Part shown: piece by piece, positions 32,506-45,817 of the stretch | Layout: each line of letters begins with the position of its first letter | How positions within the stretch are numbered: the first letter of the stretch is position 1 | Assembly (NCBI GenBank): GCA_016716265.1 | Contig: JADJWQ010000006.1 | Span: forward strand, 1,302,001 to 1,366,000 | DNA: 64,000 nucleotides | Origin: Planctomycetota bacterium | GTDB lineage: Bacteria > Planctomycetota > UBA1135 > UBA2386 | Direction of reading: 5' to 3' | Program-made: the position numbers and the translations under genes | The notes under the pieces: model-generated | Told to the model about the DNA's origin: nothing | Databases searched by the model: none | What the model saw: only the letters and a program-made list of their open reading frames with translations

Positions 32506-34725
32506 TCAATCGCCGAAGGTGATCTGGATTGCGTCCGACGGTCGCAGGCCCGGCGCCAGCGAGCAGCTCCCGGCCAGCGGGCCGCCCAGCACGAGCCACT
32601 GTGCATACATCGACGCGCCGGCGAGGGTCGGCAGACACGGAACCGGGATGCGCAGCGCGGTGGACCCGCCCACGGGGGGGCGCTGGACCGTGACCTGCGG
32701 GAGGATCACCCCGCCGCAGCCCGCGCCGCAGAACGCGACCGGCGTCAGCAGATTCACGTCGAGCAGCAGGATCGCCAGCGCGGCGCCCGGGTCGGCGCCG
32801 GTCAGGGTGATCGAGAAGTCCGGGTTGCCGATCGCAGCCGGGCTGCCGATCCCCGCAGTCGCGCCGTTGCTGCAGCCGCCGGTCCCCGCCACCACGGTGA
32901 CCGGCCCGCCGCCGAACGTCGTGTAGACGCGCGAGCCGAGCACGGCGTTGCCGTTGGTCAGATCCAGCTCGCGATTCGAGAGCAGGCCCGACTCGCTGCC
33001 GCCGTCACCGCCGGACCGGCGTGAGACGATCGCCGGGTTGACCATGGCGCGCGTCGCCGAGCCGGGGATCACGACCTCGTTGCCACAGCGGGCCGCGGTG
33101 TCGAGTCCGAGGTTGGTCGCCTCGATGTCGGTCGAGCTGGCGTTCACGTCGATCCAGGCGGCGACGTACTTCGAGGCCATCAGGGCGACGCACGGACGGC
33201 TCTCGTCGAAGCCCTGGTCGGCCTCGATCGCGAACGAGTCGACGAGCTGGAGAGCACCGTTGCTCCACACGCCGTGCGAAGCGCGGATGTCGTTGTCGGT
33301 CGTCGAGCCCTGCTCGAGCTCCTCCATGACGACCGTGAAGTGATCGCCATTGCCGTCGATGTCCGGGCGGTCGAAGACCGTGGTGGAGCTGAAGGCGACG
33401 ACCACGGGACCGCCGATCACCGCCGCGGTGGCGTCGAGCGGGAGCACCGAGACGGCATTGGCAGCGTCCTGGTAGGCCACGAAGTAGCGACGGGCGGTGC
33501 CGCCGTCCTTGCTGATCACCGGGTTGTCGATCGGCGGACCGGCCACGACCGTCTGGACGTTGTTGATGGTCGGCGGGTTGGTGTTCAGCTCGACCACGCA
33601 GCTCAGGATCGCCGTGCCCTCGTCCCACACGCAGACGCACTGCGGGATCGGCGCGCCCAGCGTGCTGTCACCACCGATGTCCGGATTGGTCTCCTGCAGA
33701 CCCGTCGCGGCGATATCGACGATCGACGACGTCAGACCCGTCAAGGCGTCGACCGTGCAGCACTTGATGTCGAACGTGCCGCTGCCGTTGTCCTGCCACA
33801 CGACCACGAACTGGTCGGCGGCGTTGCAGCTCGCGATCTTCGGGAGCTCCGAGCGATGGCTGTTGGCGACGATCCGGATCGCGCTTCCCAACCGCTGGGC
33901 CGTGCCGGTGATGAACTGGAGGTAGATGTCCCGGTCGGTCGCCGACGCCTCGGACTGGTAGACGACACCGTAGACGTCGTTCGTGACGTCGAAGGCGATG
34001 TCGATCTCGTTGTCCGAGAACGAGCGGCCAGTGCCGACCCGAGCACCGAGGACCGGGTCCACGTCGATCGGGTAGCTCGCCCGGTCGACGAAGGCGGCGG
34101 GCAGGGCGAGGTCGAGGTGCTCGCCATCGAACCGCAGGTAACCCTCCACGCGGTCGCCCCTGGCGTCGATGCCGACGACGGTGCCGACGTGGACGCCACC
34201 GAGGTCGCCGGCGTCGAAGACGAGCTGCCGGGCCCGCTCGGTGACGGCGCACCGCAGGTCGGTGGAGACCTGCATGCGCACGATCAGATCGCCGCTGCCC
34301 GGGATCGGCTGCTGGATGAGGACGCTCTGCTTGACGCCATCCGGGCGGGACACGTAGCGCTCGACGATCCCGTGGCCGTGCACGTAGTCGACCTGGCTCG
34401 TCCGGTGGATCGGCCGCGTGGCCCCGGCGATCTCGACGCGGGTCTCCTCACCGCGGAGTATGCGGTCGAGCGCGAGGGTCATCGGCATGTTCCGGGGCGC
34501 GGCGCTGCCGAGGAGCGGCGTGATCACGACGCGACCGGTCTCGAACGAGGCTTCGATTCCACCGCCGATGGCCAGCAGCTGCCCGTCGCCCGCGGTGATG
34601 CCGTGGGATTCACGGACCACCCGCTGGACGTCGAACGGCTGCTGTTGCGGTTCCTGCGCAGCAGCGTTGGGAAGAACCAATGAGGCTGCCAACAACGAGG
34701 CAGCGATGCGAGAGGAGTCGCGCAT
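32506..34725 (-). CDS. Large secreted protein with shared C-terminal domain
   Basis: A 739-residue exported protein with signal peptide MRDSSRIAASLLAASLVLPN (cleavage near AAAQE). The middle part is beta-rich and holds several propeller-like strands, such as KIASCNAADQFVVVWQDNG and DRPDIDGNGDHFTVVMEEL. Ten or more cysteines, many in pairs (IKCCTVD, QCVCVWDEG), suggest disulfides. The final 125 residues, from GTGGCSNGATAGIGSPAAIG to the end, match a C-terminal domain widespread on planctomycete secreted proteins: a strand-rich unit with CGAGCGG and a terminal pattern QWLVLGG...LRPSDAIQITFGD. No enzyme motif is seen. Confidence 0.8.
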   Translation of the reverse strand: MRDSSRIAASLLAASLVLPNAAAQEPQQQPFDVQRVVRESHGITAGDGQLLAIGGGIEASFETGRVVITPLLGSAAPRNMPMTLALDRILRGEETRVEIAGATRPIHRTSQVDYVHGHGIVERYVSRPDGVKQSVLIQQPIPGSGDLIVRMQVSTDLRCAVTERARQLVFDAGDLGGVHVGTVVGIDARGDRVEGYLRFDGEHLDLALPAAFVDRASYPIDVDPVLGARVGTGRSFSDNEIDIAFDVTNDVYGVVYQSEASATDRDIYLQFITGTAQRLGSAIRIVANSHRSELPKIASCNAADQFVVVWQDNGSGTFDIKCCTVDALTGLTSSIVDIAATGLQETNPDIGGDSTLGAPIPQCVCVWDEGTAILSCVVELNTNPPTINNVQTVVAGPPIDNPVISKDGGTARRYFVAYQDAANAVSVLPLDATAAVIGGPVVVAFSSTTVFDRPDIDGNGDHFTVVMEELEQGSTTDNDIRASHGVWSNGALQLVDSFAIEADQGFDESRPCVALMASKYVAAWIDVNASSTDIEATNLGLDTAARCGNEVVIPGSATRAMVNPAIVSRRSGGDGGSESGLLSNRELDLTNGNAVLGSRVYTTFGGGPVTVVAGTGGCSNGATAGIGSPAAIGNPDFSITLTGADPGAALAILLLDVNLLTPVAFCGAGCGGVILPQVTVQRPPVGGSTALRIPVPCLPTLAGASMYAQWLVLGGPLAGSCSLAPGLRPSDAIQITFGD

Positions 34726-35067
34726 CAGAACGCTCCCGAGCGGTTGTCGCGTATCCGTCCTGGGGTGAACGGGGTGTCGAGAAGAGAGTGTGCAGACCGT
34801 ACGCGGCGGGCACCGCGTCCGTCAGCTCCGATCTCCATTCCAGAGCGGTGCAGATCGCGCGATGACGCGAGGCGACGCGCGCCGCGGCTTCGCGGACGCC
34901 GACCACGCGAGCGAGATCGGCGTGACTGCCTCGCCGTTCCACTCCTGTCGCGAACGGCCCGCACCGATGCGTCGGTCGGGCACGGCGTGCAACGGACGGT
35001 GCCATGGTCGGCACGCGTCGACCGGGCCGGGAACCGCGGCGACCGATCCGGCTCGGCGTCGTGCCAC
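34726..35067. other. Intergenic region, 342 bases
   Basis: It lies between two genes on the minus strand (M64 peptidase ending at 35068, large secreted protein starting at 34725). It should carry the promoter of the latter. I see no gene, repeat or clear hairpin in it. Confidence 0.4.
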
Positions 35068-36345
35068 TCAACGCGCGCAGTGGTCGATCATCCGCTCGAT
35101 CGCCCGGCGACAGACCGCGCAGAACCCGGCGCCGCCGTCCTTCATGACGCAGCTCAGCTGCGGGCGGAACATACCCTTCGCGGCGTAGCCCGCACCCTCG
35201 AACGCGCCGACGACGTCCGCATATTGCGGTGTCGCCGGCGTCGGTATCGGGGTGTCCGGCGCCACGAGGTCGAGCCACTTCAGTCGGTCGCGAACGCCGA
35301 ACGCGGCGAGGTTCGGCTCCCAGGGCTCGACTCCCGCTGGGTAGAACTCGTTGTACGCGACCTCCGAGCTGAAGTACTCGTCCCCGAGGCCCGCGAACGA
35401 GTGACCGAACTCGTGCACGACGACGTGCCCGGCGCGCGGATGGTCGGCGGCCACGGCGGCATACTCCCCGAGGATGCCGCCACCGCCATAGCGGGGCGAG
35501 TTGACCATCACGATCAGCGTGTCGTAGGGCGCCATCGCGCCGAGGTCCCGGAGCGTGCGCGTGTCGTCCACGAGCAGGTAGCGCTCCAGGTTCAACGCGT
35601 TGAACGACGCGCCGACCAGCGTGCGCACGAACACACCCTTGCGCGGCTCGTCGACGCCGGTCTCGTCGCCCGGCGGCCGCACCGCACGCACGTTGAAGTC
35701 GTCCTTGCGGCTCCGGAACGGCTCGAACGAGAGCAGCGTGTCTGCCATGCGCTGCGCGTCCTCGGCGAACTCCTCCGCCTCGTCGTCGGCGTAGCCGACC
35801 CCGGCGATCAGCAGGTCGACGCACTCGGCGGGCGGCCCCGACTCGACGAGGGTGAGCAGCTGCGCGCCGCGCACCGGCTCGGTCGGTCGCACCTCCCAGC
35901 TGTCGGGGTCGACGATGGCCGTGAACAAGGGCCGGAGGACCCCGTCGCGCCCGCGCGACTCGAACTCCACGCGCACCGGCCGGCGCGGTCGCGGCATCCG
36001 CAAGGTCTCGTGGAACGCGCGCACCTCGCCGGCCCGCGCCGGGTCGGTCGTCTGCCACTCCGCGAACAGCGTCGAGTAGCCGGTGGTGAACAGCAGCGAC
36101 CCGGACTCGGCGTCGAACGCGCGGAACCGGTACTTGCCGAGGCCCAGATCGACCGCGGCCCGGTCCGCGCGGCCGGGCCACGGGCCCTCCGTGCGCAACT
36201 CGGCGATCGCGATCGCCTCGGTCTCGGCGGTCCCCGAATGGACCGTGTCGATCCGCAGCGTGGCTGCGGGATCGAAGGCCCCGTCGAACCCGCCGGGCGA
36301 CTGGGGGTAGGCGAGCAGGACGGCGGCGCAGGCGGCGGTCAGCAT
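35068..36345 (-). CDS. Secreted M64-family (IgA peptidase-type) zinc metalloprotease
   Basis: A 425-residue protein. The start is the ATG opening a short signal peptide (MLTAACAAVLLAYPQ). The catalytic motif HEFGHSFAGLGDEY has zinc ligands His311 and His315 and catalytic Glu312; the following Asp-Glu pair is typical of the M64 fold. Upstream, RGAQLLTLVESGPPAECVDL and IAGVGYADDEAEEFAEDAQR form the conserved N-terminal half of that domain. The final 60 residues contain three cysteines (QLSCVMKDG, FCAVCRRAI). An N-terminal domain of 130 residues precedes the protease. All key residues are present, so it should be active outside the cytoplasm; the substrate is unknown. Confidence 0.9.
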   Translation of the reverse strand: MLTAACAAVLLAYPQSPGGFDGAFDPAATLRIDTVHSGTAETEAIAIAELRTEGPWPGRADRAAVDLGLGKYRFRAFDAESGSLLFTTGYSTLFAEWQTTDPARAGEVRAFHETLRMPRPRRPVRVEFESRGRDGVLRPLFTAIVDPDSWEVRPTEPVRGAQLLTLVESGPPAECVDLLIAGVGYADDEAEEFAEDAQRMADTLLSFEPFRSRKDDFNVRAVRPPGDETGVDEPRKGVFVRTLVGASFNALNLERYLLVDDTRTLRDLGAMAPYDTLIVMVNSPRYGGGGILGEYAAVAADHPRAGHVVVHEFGHSFAGLGDEYFSSEVAYNEFYPAGVEPWEPNLAAFGVRDRLKWLDLVAPDTPIPTPATPQYADVVGAFEGAGYAAKGMFRPQLSCVMKDGGAGFCAVCRRAIERMIDHCAR

Positions 36346-36484
36346 GCGCACAGCGTAGCCTTCCCGCACCTCACCTCGGTGCGCGAGCCGCGCGGGGCCG
36401 ACGTCGCAATTCGGCGGGCGCGACGACCGAGGCGCGTCCCACACTCGCGTCGGAGACGCGGACTCGATCCCGCGCTCCACCGGA

Positions 36485-36898
36485 TCAGTCCAGCCTGATG
36501 ACGATGTCCTGCGTCACGAAGTCCGCGACGTGCGACCTCTGCGGCGCGATCGTGCCTCGCGCGTAGAACTCACCGGGACCGGCCTCCTGCTCGCGGTACG
36601 GGCCGCTCGCCCGGATGGCGAACTGCGTTCCATCGGTCGGGCGGACCACATGCTCTTTCACGAGCCACCACTCGTCCGCGTTGCCGCCATTCACGGCGAC
36701 GCGCGTGAGCCGCCCGTCGATCTCGACGCGGAAGAAGTCGCGTTCGTGGTCCCACTCGATGAGATACACGCGCAGCACGTAGGGCTCGCCGGCCCGGACT
36801 TCCTCCGGCTGCCAGGCCACCTCCACGCGGCACGACAGTGACGAGTCGCTCTCGGGCCCTCGGCCGAGCATGAGATCCTGCACACGAATCGCGGGCAT
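36485..36898 (-). CDS. Small conserved-looking protein, unknown function
   Basis: A 137-residue protein with a strong ribosome site (gaggagg, seven bases before the ATG at 36898). It opens MPAIRVQDLMLGRGPESDSS and has alternating strands (VLRVYLIEWDHERDFFRVEI, then TQFAIRASGPYREQEAGPGE). This suggests a single beta-sandwich domain. There is no signal peptide or membrane helix. A frame upstream of the start is open but Arg-rich. It is divergent from the ABC-F gene and 139 bases from the M64 gene start. I do not recognise the family. Confidence 0.7.
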   Translation of the reverse strand: MPAIRVQDLMLGRGPESDSSLSCRVEVAWQPEEVRAGEPYVLRVYLIEWDHERDFFRVEIDGRLTRVAVNGGNADEWWLVKEHVVRPTDGTQFAIRASGPYREQEAGPGEFYARGTIAPQRSHVADFVTQDIVIRLD

Positions 36899-37236
36899 GT
36901 TCCGTCCTCCTCTGGTGGTTGGGTCGCCCGACGTCCGGGCGCGACCTCCAGAGTGCTCGGGCAGTCGGAATCCGTCGCGGGAGCCTGAGAAACGTCGCGC
37001 GCCGATGGTCGAGACCGTGCAAGCGATGCGGGAGTCACGCGCGGGTCGGCAGGACGACCGGCAGGTTCGGGACGAGCCTGCGCGCCTGCCACGCCGACGG
37101 CGGGCGACGGTCCCGCGCCGCTGGCGCTCGACCGGACCCGGATGGACCGCGAAGCCGGCGACGGGAGGAGCCGGCCGGGCCGCTCGGAATTCCAGGCTCT
37201 CGCCGGCAGGGAGACTAAGCTCCCCGCCCTCGATCG
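36899..37236. promoter_or_regulatory. Divergent region between small protein and ABC-F gene
   Basis: 338 bases with no recognised gene. It holds the gaggagg ribosome site of the minus-strand gene at its left end. A short ggaggag box at 37164-37170 has no matching ORF. Confidence 0.4.
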
Positions 37237-38871
37237 ATGATCTCACTGACCGGCATCAGCAAGCGGCACGGGCACCAGGCCCTTTTCGTCGACGCGTCCC
37301 TGCAGCTCGACCCCGGCGAGAAGGTCGGGCTGGTCGGCCCGAACGGCGCCGGCAAGTCGACGCTGTTCCGGATGATCACGGGCGAGGACCCGCCGGACGA
37401 CGGCGACGTGTCGATCCCCAAGCGCACGACGATCGGCTACTTCCGGCAGGACATGGAGGAGCTGGGTGGGCGCTCCGTGCTCGACGAGACGATCGCCGGC
37501 TGCGGGCGCGTCGGCGAGCTGCACCACGAGCTGGAGCAGCTCCAGCACGACCTCGGCGACCCCGCCAAGGCCGACGATCTCGACCGCATCCTGCACCGGT
37601 TCGGCGAGGTGCAGGCCCAGTATCAGGACCTCGGCGGCTACGAGCTCGAGGCGCGCGCCAAGGAGATCCTGCACGGCCTCGGCTTCGACGACCCGCAGAT
37701 CGCCGGCGACGTCGGCTCGCTGTCGGGCGGCTGGAAGATGCGCGTCGGCATCGCTCGCGTGCTGCTCGGCGACTTCGACGTGCTGCTGATGGACGAGCCG
37801 ACCAACCACCTCGACATCGAGTCGATCCTGTGGCTCGAGAAGTTCCTGAAGGGCACGCGGGCGGCGGTGCTGATGACCTGCCACGACCGCGACTTCATGA
37901 ACCGCGTCGTGCGCCGCATCGTCGACATCGACGCCGGCGAGCTGGTCTCGTACACCGGCGACTACGACTTCCTCGAGCAGCAGCAGGCGCAGCGCGCGGC
38001 GCAGCAGGAGGCCGCCTATGCGCGCCAGCAGGCAATGATCGCCAAGATGCAGCGTTTCATCGACCGCTTCGGCACGCACGTCGCGAAGGCCGCGCAGGCG
38101 CAGAGCCGCGCGAAGAAGATCGACAAGATCGAGCGGCTCGACCCGCCCAAGAAGCGCGAGGTCGTGCCGTTCCAGTTCGCGAAACCGCCGCGCGTCGGCG
38201 AGGACGTCGCGACGCTGAAAGGTGTGCACAAGCGCTACGGCACGCGCGTCGTGTATGCGGGTCTCGACTTCGAGGTCAAGCGCGGCGAGCGCTGGTGCGT
38301 GATGGGGCGCAACGGCGCCGGCAAGACGACCTTGCTGAAGATGGTCGCCGGAGCGCTGCAGCCGGACACCGGGGTCGTGAAGATCGGGCCGAGCGTCAGG
38401 ATGGGCTACTTCGCACAGCAGGCACTCGACCTGCTCGAGCCCGAACGCACGGTCGTGGAGACGATCGATCACGCCTTCCCGCTCGCGTCGCACGGCTCGA
38501 AGCGCAATCTGCTCGGCGCGTTCCAGTTCTCCGGGCCAGACGTCGACAAGCGCGTTGCCGTGCTGTCGGGCGGCGAACGGTCACGGCTCGTCCTGGCGCT
38601 GATGCTGTACGACCCGCCCAACTTCCTGGTGCTCGACGAGCCGACCAATCACCTCGACCTGCTGTCGAAGCAGATGCTGGTGCAGACGCTGCGCGGCTAC
38701 GAAGGTGCGATGCTGTTCGTGTCGCACGACCGCACCTTCCTGCGCGGCCTCGCCAACCGCGTGCTCGACGTCAGCCCGTGCGCCGGCGGACTCCCCCCGG
38801 CGATCTACCCGGGCAGCTACGTCGAGTGGGTCGAGAAGACCGGCGAGGAGGCGCCCGGCGTGCACCGTTGA
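37237..38871 (+). CDS. ABC-F family ATPase
   Basis: A 544-residue soluble protein with two ABC domains in one chain. Walker A motifs are GPNGAGKSTL (residues 34-43) and GRNGAGKTTL. Signatures are LSGGWKMRV and LSGGERSRL. Both Walker B motifs read DEPTNHLD, the ABC-F hallmark. The linker between them (about residues 240-320) is a charged coiled coil (AARQQAMIAKMQRFIDRFG-like), typical of the P-site tRNA interaction motif. There is no membrane domain. ABC-F proteins act on ribosomes, resolving stalls or giving antibiotic protection. It most resembles the Uup/YbiT-like group. A long hairpin follows six bases after the stop. Confidence 0.93.
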   Translation: MISLTGISKRHGHQALFVDASLQLDPGEKVGLVGPNGAGKSTLFRMITGEDPPDDGDVSIPKRTTIGYFRQDMEELGGRSVLDETIAGCGRVGELHHELEQLQHDLGDPAKADDLDRILHRFGEVQAQYQDLGGYELEARAKEILHGLGFDDPQIAGDVGSLSGGWKMRVGIARVLLGDFDVLLMDEPTNHLDIESILWLEKFLKGTRAAVLMTCHDRDFMNRVVRRIVDIDAGELVSYTGDYDFLEQQQAQRAAQQEAAYARQQAMIAKMQRFIDRFGTHVAKAAQAQSRAKKIDKIERLDPPKKREVVPFQFAKPPRVGEDVATLKGVHKRYGTRVVYAGLDFEVKRGERWCVMGRNGAGKTTLLKMVAGALQPDTGVVKIGPSVRMGYFAQQALDLLEPERTVVETIDHAFPLASHGSKRNLLGAFQFSGPDVDKRVAVLSGGERSRLVLALMLYDPPNFLVLDEPTNHLDLLSKQMLVQTLRGYEGAMLFVSHDRTFLRGLANRVLDVSPCAGGLPPAIYPGSYVEWVEKTGEEAPGVHR

Positions 38872-39386
38872 GTCGCCGCCCCGGTGCCCGCCGGGTGGCA
38901 CGTGCGAGCCGGGGCGCCGCACGACCTGACGACGGCAGCCCGAGCGCGCCACACGGGCGCGCGGCTGGCGAGTTGCGCACGCCCGTGGCCACGCCGTCGA
39001 GAAGCGGTCGAACACCTCTCCACCGTCGGTAGATCGCACGCTGGACCGCGGCCCCTCGGCGTCGATGCCCGGTCTCCGACGAGACGGTCCGAGCCCATCG
39101 ATGCCCATCGCGACGCCCAGCGCTCCGAGTCGATGCCGACGGTCGGCCGATGCGCCACGCGCGCGGGACGGCCGGATCGCGCACGCATGGGAGCGCACGC
39201 GACCTCCTGCCACTCTCGACGGCGCCCGACCCGGACACCGATCGCCCTCGATTCCCGCGACACCTCGACCCGCGCCCGGGCGGACCGCGCTCCAACGCCC
39301 GGCGATCCGGCACGAGACGCTGAGCAGAGAACGGGTCGCGTCCCGGACCGCGCGTCGATACCCTGATGCCGACGGGAGGTCTCACC
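38872..39386. other. Intergenic region, 515 bases
   Basis: No gene is recognised. Open frames here on both strands are Arg-rich. It starts with the ABC-F hairpin and ends with a clear ribosome site, gggaggt at 39374-39380, six bases before the ATG at 39387. Confidence 0.45.
38877..38916 (+). terminator. Hairpin after the ABC-F gene
   Basis: cgccccgg at 38877-38884 pairs with ccggggcg at 38909-38916. The loop itself contains a smaller hairpin (gtgcc/ggcac). It starts six bases after the stop codon. No T tract follows. Confidence 0.5.
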
Positions 39387-40520
39387 ATGCGTTGGATCGA
39401 CTGTTCCACGTTCGCCGTGCTTCTGGCCGCGACTGCCACGGGACAGCCGACGCTCGTCGTCGATCGCGCGGGGACGGGTCATTTCACGGACATCCCTGCA
39501 GCGATCGCCGCCGCCGCGCCGGGCGACCGTGTGCTGGTGCTCGGCGGTCGGTATTCGTCATTCACTGTCGACAAGCCGATCGTCGTCACCACGAACGCGG
39601 CCGCGGAGGTCTCGCAGATCACGGTGCGGGGCGTGCCGGCCGGTTCGACCTGTGTGGTCGCAGGCTTCGTGGCGCTCGGACTCCCGAGCGCGGTATACGT
39701 TCTGGACTGCCCGGGCCGTGTCCATCTGCAGTCGCTCGGCGTGGTGACCTGGTTCGGCGTGGTCGCTACCCTGGAGGTCCGGAACTGCGCTGCCGTATCG
39801 CTGAGCGAGGTCAGCTGCCACGGCGAATCGAGGATCTTCGACAGCGTCGTTTCCTTGGAGCGCTGTCGTCTGACTGGCCCCGCCTTCGAGAGCTACACAA
39901 TGTCTGGACTGTCCGTGTGGCGCTCGCACGTGCTGATCACGGGCGGATTGTTCGCCGGGTCCGGAGGCAGTTACTCGTATCAGTGGGGCACACCCTCTCC
40001 GCGCAGTGGAATCATGTTGTACGAGCGAAGCGAGATTCGACTGGCGGGGACCGCGCTGGTTTCCGGCGGCGAGTCCTTCCCGTATTCGGGCCCGCCGTAT
40101 CGCGCAGCCTCGATCTCGGTGGGCGATGGTCGCGTCGAATACGACCCGAGGGTGGTTCTGCAGCCGAACCCGAGCGTCGGGGTCGTCGTTCGGACCACGA
40201 TCCCCAGCGTGTCCCTGGACAGCCGGAGCGCGGGCACGACGTTGACGCCCGAGATCCTCGCCCCGGCCGGCGCCCTCGTCGGTCTCCTCGGCAGCTATCC
40301 GGCGGCGCCGCTGCCCTGCGCGGTCGGCGACATCTGGCTGGACCTGCCGACGACGTTCCCGCTCTTCAGCGGAACGGTGCCGGCGTCCGGCAGCCTGCAG
40401 GTCTCGATCCCGATCCACGGGCCGTCCAATCCGCAGGGATCGACGTTCACGTTGCAGGCCGCCGTGATCGAGGTCGGCTCGCTGCTGGTGTCGACCCCGG
40501 CGACTTCCAGCGTCCGGTGA
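39387..40520 (+). CDS. Secreted right-handed beta-helix protein with shared C-terminal domain
   Basis: A 377-residue protein. The ATG at 39387 is chosen over the one at 39366 because gggaggt lies six bases before it. It begins with a signal peptide (MRWIDCSTFAVLLAATATGQ). The mature protein starts TLVVDRAGTGHFTDIPAAIA, the opening of pectate-lyase-like parallel beta-helix proteins, and has repeated turns (NCAAVSLSEVSCHGESRIF, VSLERCRLTGPAF). The final 110 residues, from LTPEILAPAGALVGLLGSYP, are a beta-domain also seen on the gene at 51870-53005. No lyase catalytic residues are visible. It is a paralogue of that broken gene. Confidence 0.85.
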   Translation: MRWIDCSTFAVLLAATATGQPTLVVDRAGTGHFTDIPAAIAAAAPGDRVLVLGGRYSSFTVDKPIVVTTNAAAEVSQITVRGVPAGSTCVVAGFVALGLPSAVYVLDCPGRVHLQSLGVVTWFGVVATLEVRNCAAVSLSEVSCHGESRIFDSVVSLERCRLTGPAFESYTMSGLSVWRSHVLITGGLFAGSGGSYSYQWGTPSPRSGIMLYERSEIRLAGTALVSGGESFPYSGPPYRAASISVGDGRVEYDPRVVLQPNPSVGVVVRTTIPSVSLDSRSAGTTLTPEILAPAGALVGLLGSYPAAPLPCAVGDIWLDLPTTFPLFSGTVPASGSLQVSIPIHGPSNPQGSTFTLQAAVIEVGSLLVSTPATSSVR

Positions 40521-40671
40521 GTCTCCGCGCGCTGGAAGCCACGCGCGCGACGAGCTGACTCCAGCGTGTGCAGACTCGGGGAAGCGTCGACCCGCGCCCG
40601 CGGGAGCATGATCGTGCGGGTCCCCGCGCCGGCCCACCGGGGCCCGCGCGTCCGGATGCGGCCGGCGTCGC

Positions 40672-41061
40672 TCAGCCGGCGTTGCCCGCTGGAGTCGAGG
40701 GCGGCGCGAGCGCCCGCCGCAGCTCGTCCGCGGCGACGGCGATCAGCGCGACGAGCGCGACGAACGTCGTCCACGGCCCCGACCAGCGCGGCCAGAGCGG
40801 GCCCGGGCCGTACGCGTAGCACGCGAACGTCACCATGCCGCCGAAGCCGAGCGCGATCGTGAGCAGCGGCCGCCACCACCGCACCGGTCGCTGCGCGGAC
40901 GTCCCGAACACGTGGGCGACGACCGCGAACAGCACGAGACCCAGCGCGCCGCCGTGCGGGTGGTAGAACGCGAACCGATCGCCACCGCCCTGCCACGGCA
41001 GCAGCAGGCCGATGAAGCCGAGAGCGCAGGCGACCAGAGCACCGATGGTGTGGGGAGACAT
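40672..41061 (-). CDS. Small integral membrane protein
   Basis: A 129-residue protein with four hydrophobic helices: IGALVACALGFIGLLLPW, GGALGLVLFAVVAHVFG, LLTIALGFGGMVTFACYAY and TTFVALVALIAVAADEL. It is basic at loops (AQRPVRWWRP). I do not recognise the family. It is divergent from the second ECF gene, with 138 bases between starts, and converges with the beta-helix gene. Confidence 0.65.
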   Translation of the reverse strand: MSPHTIGALVACALGFIGLLLPWQGGGDRFAFYHPHGGALGLVLFAVVAHVFGTSAQRPVRWWRPLLTIALGFGGMVTFACYAYGPGPLWPRWSGPWTTFVALVALIAVAADELRRALAPPSTPAGNAG

Positions 41062-41199
41062 CGCGGCCTGCGATCATCGCCGGACGAGGCCCCAGCCGGC
41101 CACGGCGACCTCCGGGGACAGCGTGCGGCGCGACCGGGGCCCGAGGATTTCCTCGAATCGAGCGGCGGACCGGGGATCCTCTCCCCGCTCACCGCTCCG

Positions 41200-41798
41200 A
41201 TGACCGACACGACCAGGTTCCCCGTGCTGCTCGCCGCCGCGATCGCGGGCGACCGGCACGCCTGTGACCGGCTGTTCGGGCGCGCCGCCGACCGGCTGCA
41301 GCTCTACGTCCGGCTGCGGCTCGGCGAGCGGCTGCGCGCCCGGGTCGACTCGCTCGACGTGTTGCAGGAGACCTTCCTGTGCGCGCACCGCGACGTGCGG
41401 TGCTTCGACGCCGTGGGTCCCGGCGAGCCCGAGCGCCGCTTCGCGCAGTGGCTGTGCCGGATCGCCGATCGACGGATCCTGGACCTGGCCAGCCGGCACG
41501 GCGCCGCGCGGCGCGACGTCGGCCGGGAGCAGCGCGACGTGACCCGGGTGTTGCGCGACCTGCAGCGCTCGGGCCACGGCCCGGCGACCAGCCTCGTGCG
41601 GCAGGAGGAGCGCGCGCGGCTCGCCGACGCGATCGAGGCGCTCGACGCGTCCGACCGGGAGATCGTCGTGCTGCGTCACTTCGAGGGCGAGTCGATCGAC
41701 GCGATCGCGCAGCGGATCGGCCGTAGCGCGACCGCGGTGCGGCGGGTGCTCGGCCGGGTCACGGTCGAGCTGGGTCGGAAGCTCGCGGAGATCGAGCG

Positions 41799-41802
<4 letters not shown>
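41200..41802 (+). CDS. ECF-type RNA polymerase sigma factor (kinase-linked)
   Basis: A 200-residue ECF sigma factor. Region 2 reads RLRARVDSLDVLQETFLCAH and FAQWLCRIADRRILDLASRH. Region 4 reads ALDASDREIVVLRHFEGESI and AIAQRIGRSATAVRRVLGRV. The ATG at 41200 opens MTDTTRFPVLLAAAIAGDRH, the expected first segment. The end overlaps the kinase gene start by four bases (ATGA). It is the second such pair in the window; the two sigma proteins are only distantly alike, so they probably serve different regulons. Confidence 0.9.
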
Positions 41803-45722
<3,920 letters not shown>

Positions 45723-45817
45723 CGCAGGCGGCGGGGCCACGGCGGCTCGCGCGCCGAGCTCCCGAGCCAGCTTCCTGGCCAGCGTCTCTGCGGCGCGCCC
45801 GAAGTCCGGTCGCCGCG

